NCBI GenBank assembly: GCA_964629825.1
Contig: CAZVUW010000009.1
Location: 1 to 55,033 of the forward strand
Length of the DNA stretch: 55,033 bases
Origin: CAZVUW01 sp964629825
GTDB lineage: Bacteria > Actinomycetota > Nitriliruptoria > Euzebyales > Egibacteraceae
Direction of reading: 5' to 3'
The translations under genes and the position numbers were made by a program. Numbering within the stretch: the first letter of the stretch is position 1; the number at the start of each line of letters is the position of its first letter. Positions 50,506 to 55,033 of this stretch are shown one piece after another. The notes beneath the pieces are model-generated. The model saw only the letters and a program-made list of their open reading frames with translations. It was not told where the DNA came from and did no database searches.

Positions 50506-51575
50506 GGCTCGAGCGCTCGGGCTCGCTCCCCCGCATCGGGGGGGTCACCGGTGCGCTGTCCGTCGGCGAGCACGTCGTCGTGACGTGCTCGCGCGGGACC
50601 GAGCGCTGGGCCGTCGGCCTGCGCCGCGACGGCGCCGGCTGGGCGCAGGCCTGGTCGCACGACCTGGTCGGCGACGCCTCCTACCCGTGGAGGGGCCACG
50701 GCATCTGGCTGGACCGCGGCGGGGCCGTCGGCCTGCCCGGCGGCCGGGTGGCCCTGGTCGGTGGCCGTGAGCGCCTGGTCGTGACCGCGGACGGCCGGGT
50801 CGAGACCCGTGCCGAGGGCGTGGCCGCGAGCGCTCCGCCCGCGCTGGTCGACGGCCTGCTGCTCATCCCGGAGCGCGCCGAGCTCGCCGCCTACGACCCG
50901 GACGACCTGACCGAGCGCTGGCGGCGCCCCACCCCGTGGGCCGCGCTGGTCTGCACGTCAGCGGTCGGCGACGTGGTGGGGATCAGCCACCACGACCGCG
51001 ACCCGGCCGAGAGCCACCTGTGGTGGTACGGGGCCGGCGCCACCGCCGCGCTGGGCTTCGAGGCGCTGTGGCATGCGCCGCTGCCCGTGCCGCTGCCCCT
51101 CGACGGGGCCGCGGTCGCCGCGGGACGCTCGGCCGCCGTAGTGGCCGAGGGCAGCTCGGCGGCGACGGTGGTGACGGCCGTCGGACCGGAGGGCCAGGAG
51201 CTCTGGCGGATTCCACGCGGCGCGCCGGCCTTCCCCCAGGCGCCGCGTCCGGCGCTGACGGGGCAGCTCCTTCCCGGCGACGGAGTGGTCTGGTGCGCCG
51301 TCGCCGAGCCGGCAGTGCTGGCCATCGACCCGGTGGACGGCGCCGTGCGCGCCGACGTGCCCCTGCCGGCCGACGCCACGGCGATGGCGCTGACCGGCGA
51401 CGCGCTGTGGGTGGGCACCGCCGACGGCGAGGTGCTCCAGATCGAGGACGCCGAGGTCGTCGCCCGCGCCGTCTTCGACCCCGGCGGTGCCGAGCGGCTG
51501 TCCCTGCTGCTACCGCTCGGCCCGGGGCTGCTCGGGATCGGCTCGCTCGGCTCCCTTGTCGAGATCAGCGCCTGA
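50502..51575 (+). CDS. Cytoplasmic beta-propeller protein, candidate immunity protein
   Basis: 357 residues from a GTG overlapping the toxin stop by 4 bp (GTGA). It has no signal peptide or membrane helix. The whole length reads as repeated four-strand blades (for example RDGAGWAQAWSHDLVG, GDGVVWCAVAEPAVLAIDPVDGAV, GDALWVGTADGEVLQIEDAEVV), resembling PQQ/quinoprotein-type propellers. In polymorphic toxin systems the gene directly after the toxin normally encodes the immunity protein. The tight coupling and cytoplasmic location fit, but 357 residues and a propeller fold are unusual for immunity. A chaperone or an unrelated binding protein is also possible. Confidence 0.75.
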   Translation: MRLERSGSLPRIGGVTGALSVGEHVVVTCSRGTERWAVGLRRDGAGWAQAWSHDLVGDASYPWRGHGIWLDRGGAVGLPGGRVALVGGRERLVVTADGRVETRAEGVAASAPPALVDGLLLIPERAELAAYDPDDLTERWRRPTPWAALVCTSAVGDVVGISHHDRDPAESHLWWYGAGATAALGFEALWHAPLPVPLPLDGAAVAAGRSAAVVAEGSSAATVVTAVGPEGQELWRIPRGAPAFPQAPRPALTGQLLPGDGVVWCAVAEPAVLAIDPVDGAVRADVPLPADATAMALTGDALWVGTADGEVLQIEDAEVVARAVFDPGGAERLSLLLPLGPGLLGIGSLGSLVEISA

Positions 51576-51602
51576 CCCCGCCCTGGGCAGCCATCCCGAG
51601 GG

Positions 51603-53660
51603 TCAGCTGGCGGGCACGGCGGCGGCCAGGCGGTCCTCGACCGGGTTGGTCACCGCGCCGCCTCCTCCGACGATCCGCGGGCGGGCGCCGCGCGGGAGCA
51701 CGTCGCGCAGGAACGAGACCGTGCCGGTCACGGCGGCGGGCTCACGCCCGGGCGCCAGGATGAGGATGCCGTTGGTGGCCGCGGCGGCGGGCCCGGCGGC
51801 CAGCGCGTCCGGCCAGTCCTGACCGGTGGCGATCCAGGTGCTGGCGGGCTCGGCGCCGTCGGCGATCGCTCGCCGCGCGACCTCGACAGAGGTCGAGTAG
51901 CGCGTGTTCCCGGAGACCCGCTCGACGTTGCCGCTGCCGCCGACGGCGGAGGCGATCTGGCGCTGGACCGCGCTGGAGACTGCCCCGGTTCCGCCGACGA
52001 TCGTCGCGCTGCGAGCGCGCAGCTCGGTCAGCGCTGCCCCGGTGCCCGGCGGGACGACATCGCGGGTGACCAGCAGGATCGGGCGCTGCTGGCGGGCCGC
52101 CAGCGCGGACACCGAGACGGCGTCCGGCCAGCCCCGCGCCGGGTTCGACGACGCGCCCTCGACCACGTAGACGTCGCGTCCGCCGACCTCTGCCGCGATC
52201 CGCCGCGCGGTCTCGAAGCGGTCCGAGCCGGACAGCCGACGCACCTGCTGGACCGACGGCCGCGCCCGGAGCTCCTGGATGACACGGTTGCTGACGGCCG
52301 CCTCGCCACCGAGGACCACGACCTCCCGGACGCCGAGGCGGTCGATCTCGGCGGCCACCGCCGAGTCGAGGCGGTCGCGCAGGGTCAGCAGCAGCGGCGC
52401 GCCCAGCTTCTGCGCCAGGGGCGCCCCGGCGAGGGCATCGGGATAGGCGTCGGCGCGGGCGATGAGCGCCACCCGGCTGCTGCCGCGGGCATGGACCTCG
52501 CTGCTGAGAGCGACCGACGTGCCCATACGGGTCGAGCCCGAGACGCGTTCGACCCTGGCGCGGTGGCCGTAGGCAAGGGCGTGCCCGGCCGTTGGGGCGA
52601 AGCCGCTGCACCCGCTGATCGCGCTGTAGCGGGGATCCGACCCGAACCGGTTCCCGCCCCCGTCCACGATCCCGCTCGGCGCCGGACGAGTGCTGAGCGG
52701 CAGCGTGTTGAAGATGAACCTGGCCGCCCACCACGCGACGTTGTCACGCGCGACGACCGTGGAGCCCCTGACCCCGTGCCCGCGCAGGTTGCCGTACTCG
52801 GACGGCTTGGAGGTGACCTTGCCGAAGATGTTGCGCTCGATCACGACGTCGTGGACGTCGTGCTCGACCAGGAGGTTCTGACCGGCGTCGAACATGGTGT
52901 TGTAGCGGACGGTCACGTTGCCGGCCGAGGGCGACGTCGAGGTCGCGCCGCTGCCCAGCTTCAGGTTGGTGCCGTTGGGCGCGCGGAACAGCAGGTTGCG
53001 CTCGATCAGCCCCGGCCCGGAGCCGACGCCGCTCTGCACGTAGATGTTGTGGTTGCGCTCGGTCGTGCTGCTGGTCGCACGGGTGTCGTAGACGCAGTTG
53101 CCGGTGACCGCCCAGTCCCGCGGCACACCGGACTCGGTGGACACGCCGACGTACACGCCGGCGTCGGCATGGGCGCCCGACACGCGGTTGTTCGCGAAGA
53201 CCCAGCCCCGACCGCCCATCAGCTTGACCAGGGGCTCCTTGGAGCTGCCGTTGGGCGGCCAGCGGATGTCGAAGCCCTCGAAGGTCCACCAGCTGGCGCT
53301 GCGGATGTGCCACTGCCCGATCACGACCGGCCGCTCCCCCGGCCAGCCGGCGACGCGGATCCGAGCCGACGGCGAGGTGCGCCGGCTGTCGTAGATGACG
53401 CTCGTCAGGTTCTCGGTGTAGGTGCCGGCTCGCACCAGCAGCGTCTGGCCGGGCTGCACCTGTCGCAGGCCGTGGCCGAGCGTGCGCCAGGGGCGCTGCT
53501 CGGTGCCGGGGTTGCCGTCGTCGCCGTTCGGTGCGACGACTCGGGTCGCCTGCCCCGGCTGGGCGTGGGCGGCCGGCACGCCGACGTCGGTCAGGGCGAT
53601 GAGAACGGCCGCGATGAGCAGCAGAAGGCGGAAGCCGCGGGACTGCACGGAGCTGTACAT
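51603..53660 (-). CDS. Secreted right-handed beta-helix protein with three CWB2 repeats
   Basis: 685 residues from ATG 53660 (GAGG 5 nt upstream). A signal peptide (1-33, ending AAHA) is followed by a parallel beta-helix (about 40-350). It begins ATRVVAPNGDDGNPGTEQRPW, typical of DUF1565-type helices, and has many N-x-x-N turns (RNLLFRAPNGTNLKLG). The C-terminal 315 residues are three CWB2 repeats (about 370-465, 465-570, 570-685; RVSGSTR, RLSGSDRFETARR and RVSGNTRYSTSVEVARR) that bind secondary cell-wall polymers in Gram-positive bacteria. It should be wall-attached and bind or cleave polysaccharide, though no catalytic residues were identified. It converges on the propeller gene with a 27-bp gap. 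Confidence 0.9.
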   Translation of the reverse strand: MYSSVQSRGFRLLLLIAAVLIALTDVGVPAAHAQPGQATRVVAPNGDDGNPGTEQRPWRTLGHGLRQVQPGQTLLVRAGTYTENLTSVIYDSRRTSPSARIRVAGWPGERPVVIGQWHIRSASWWTFEGFDIRWPPNGSSKEPLVKLMGGRGWVFANNRVSGAHADAGVYVGVSTESGVPRDWAVTGNCVYDTRATSSTTERNHNIYVQSGVGSGPGLIERNLLFRAPNGTNLKLGSGATSTSPSAGNVTVRYNTMFDAGQNLLVEHDVHDVVIERNIFGKVTSKPSEYGNLRGHGVRGSTVVARDNVAWWAARFIFNTLPLSTRPAPSGIVDGGGNRFGSDPRYSAISGCSGFAPTAGHALAYGHRARVERVSGSTRMGTSVALSSEVHARGSSRVALIARADAYPDALAGAPLAQKLGAPLLLTLRDRLDSAVAAEIDRLGVREVVVLGGEAAVSNRVIQELRARPSVQQVRRLSGSDRFETARRIAAEVGGRDVYVVEGASSNPARGWPDAVSVSALAARQQRPILLVTRDVVPPGTGAALTELRARSATIVGGTGAVSSAVQRQIASAVGGSGNVERVSGNTRYSTSVEVARRAIADGAEPASTWIATGQDWPDALAAGPAAAATNGILILAPGREPAAVTGTVSFLRDVLPRGARPRIVGGGGAVTNPVEDRLAAAVPAS

Positions 53661-53727
53661 GGAGACCTCGTCACAAACCGGACGCCTTGGGTCTGCGGCC
53701 TCCCCATGGCCATGGGGCCGCAAACCG

Positions 53728-54066
53728 TCAGGGCGCGCCAGACTGCCGACGGCTGCTCCTGAGGGCAAGGCGCAGCGCCGCGGCGGCGATCGCCGACGTG
53801 ACGATCGCCGCCAGCCACAGCGAGGGCCCGCGCTCCCCCACGCCCCAGCCGGTCATCCACCACAGCAGCAGGGCGACCGCTGCGGCGGCGGCTGCGACCA
53901 GGAGCAGACCCAGCCTGCGAAGGCGCTCGTCGGCGCCGATCGCCACCGCCGCACCCACGGCTCCGAGCCACACCGGCGCCGCGAAGTAGGTGCCCATGGC
54001 GCCACGGACCAGGAAGCCGATCGCGAGCCCGGCCAGGAGCACCCCCAGGGCTACGACGCTTTTCAT
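53728..54066 (-). CDS. Small membrane protein, 112 aa
   Basis: Four hydrophobic helices with a short basic C-terminus (LRLALRSSRRQSGAP). The ATG at 54066 overlaps the stop of the upstream glycosyltransferase by 4 bp (ATGA), so the two are co-translated. No family is recognised. Its downstream neighbour on the same strand (beta-helix/CWB2) starts 67 bp beyond its stop. Confidence 0.7.
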   Translation of the reverse strand: MKSVVALGVLLAGLAIGFLVRGAMGTYFAAPVWLGAVGAAVAIGADERLRRLGLLLVAAAAAAVALLLWWMTGWGVGERGPSLWLAAIVTSAIAAAALRLALRSSRRQSGAP

Positions 54067-55033
54067 CGTCCCCCGGTCAGGTAGCCCCAGCCCCAGGCCA
54101 GGTGCATCGTGAGCAGGGCGAGCAGCGTGCGAGCGCGCTGGCCGGCGGGGGCGCGCGCCGCGCCGAGCGCGACGGCGGCGGTGTAGGAGGCCGGCACGGC
54201 CAGCGACAGGCCGCGCGTCGGCCGGGCGGCCGCCAGCGCCGCCAAATTGGCGACGAGCATCAGCGGTGCCGCTAGCTGCCGCGCCCGGATGGAGCTCGGA
54301 TGGCGGCGGTGCACCTCGCGCTTCCAGCGGCCGTAGTCGCGGTACTGGCGGGCGAGGGTGGCCAGGGAGCCGCGCGGCCGGTAGGCGACGCGCAGCTCGG
54401 GTGAGAACCAGACCATGCCCCCGCTGGCTCGCAGGCGGATGTTGAGCTCGTAGTCCTGGTTGCGGAGCAGCGACTCGTCGAAGCCTCCGACGCGCTCCAG
54501 GGCCGCGCGGCGGAACACCCCGAGATAGACCGTGTCCACCGGCCCGGGGCTCCCCGCGCCCCGGTAGGCGGCGCCGCCGCTGCCGAGCGGTGAGGCCATG
54601 GCCGCGGCGACCGCGCGCTCGAACGGGGTCGTCCCCACCGGGTCCTGGATGCCGCCGACGTTGTCTGCGCCGGTGCAGCCGAGCAGCTCGACGGCACGCC
54701 GCAGGTAGCCGTGCGGGAGGACGGCGTGGGCGTCAACGCGCGCCACGACGTCACCGGTCGAGGCCTCGATCGCCCGGTTCAGAGCCGCCGGCGTGGTTCC
54801 GCTCAGGTTGTCGACCCGGCGCACCCGCGGATCGGCGGCCGCCACCTCGTCGACCAGCGCGACCGTCCCGTCCTCAGAGGGACCGACCGCCACGACCACC
54901 TCGAGCTCGCCGGGGTACTTCTGCGCCTGCACGGCGGCGAGAGCCTCGGCGATTGTCGCGGCGCTGTTGCGCGCCGGCATTACCACCGAGACGCGCGGCC
55001 AGACGCCGCCCGGCCACGGACCCGGCGGCGTCG
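54063..55033 (-). CDS. GT2-family glycosyltransferase (partial, runs off right edge)
   Basis: The 3' end and about 323 codons are in the window. The open frame continues past ATG 54986 to the edge (PRVSVVMPARNSAATIAE), and this region is the first strand of the GT-A fold, so the true start lies upstream of or near the edge. Visible motifs: VVVAVGPSEDGT, LNRAIEASTGDVVARVDAHAVL (the metal-binding region), and LERVGGFDESLLRNQDYELNIRL. The C-terminal part has hydrophobic segments (about 225 to the end) that could be membrane helices. This is ExoA/succinoglycan-type architecture. Confidence 0.85.
   Translation of the reverse strand, partial: TPPGPWPGGVWPRVSVVMPARNSAATIAEALAAVQAQKYPGELEVVVAVGPSEDGTVALVDEVAAADPRVRRVDNLSGTTPAALNRAIEASTGDVVARVDAHAVLPHGYLRRAVELLGCTGADNVGGIQDPVGTTPFERAVAAAMASPLGSGGAAYRGAGSPGPVDTVYLGVFRRAALERVGGFDESLLRNQDYELNIRLRASGGMVWFSPELRVAYRPRGSLATLARQYRDYGRWKREVHRRHPSSIRARQLAAPLMLVANLAALAAARPTRGLSLAVPASYTAAVALGAARAPAGQRARTLLALLTMHLAWGWGYLTGGR

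Overview
The window is about 55 kb of very GC-rich DNA with dense, often overlapping genes, many GTG/TTG starts, 4-bp ATGA/GTGA junctions, and several starts 6-9 nt behind a TANNNT -10 box (a leaderless-mRNA signature). With a twin-arginine molybdoenzyme, CWB2 cell-wall-binding repeats and an actinobacterial-style small-protein set, this points to an actinomycetote, possibly a deep-branching lineage. Genus cannot be told from the sequence. No rRNA, tRNA, CRISPR array, transposase or integrase is visible.

Layout: (1) 1-4.8 kb: start of an unidentified gene, a GC-rich repeat-bearing intergenic stretch, a Met-repeat lipoprotein coupled to a membrane-anchored sulfite-oxidase-fold molybdoenzyme, a divergent two-component system, and a GlsB/YeaQ-type membrane protein. 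(2) 4.9-8.4 kb: an antibiotic-resistance-like block with an Erm-family 23S rRNA methylase, a TetR repressor with a clear operator, and a DrrAB-type ABC exporter. (3) 8.5-13.4 kb: an orphan small protein, a hydrolase lipoprotein, a sugar-1-phosphate nucleotidyltransferase, a membrane protein of unknown function and RarA. (4) 13.4-39.6 kb: a large cell-surface glycan locus with a polyprenyl-phosphate sugar transferase, many one- or two-domain glycosyltransferases, a Wzm/Wzt-type ABC exporter whose ATPase is fused to a sulfotransferase-like domain, a second sulfotransferase with a coiled coil, a membrane sulfatase-superfamily enzyme, a small YLDPGSGS membrane protein and a NoeA-like methyltransferase. 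(5) 39.9-51.6 kb: a single 3,532-residue secreted protein (propeller, vWA, about nine cadherin-like repeats, RHS shell, C-terminal ADP-ribosyltransferase-like domain) translationally coupled to a cytoplasmic propeller protein that may be its immunity partner. (6) 51.6-55 kb: a beta-helix/CWB2 surface protein and the start of another glycosyltransferase operon.

The genes read as a cell-envelope island: glycan synthesis, sulfation and export, wall-attached proteins, extracytoplasmic oxidative repair or defence, and a contact-type toxin. The two most promising undescribed systems are the RHS/ADP-ribosyltransferase toxin with its propeller partner and the methionine-repeat lipoprotein/molybdoenzyme/two-component module.
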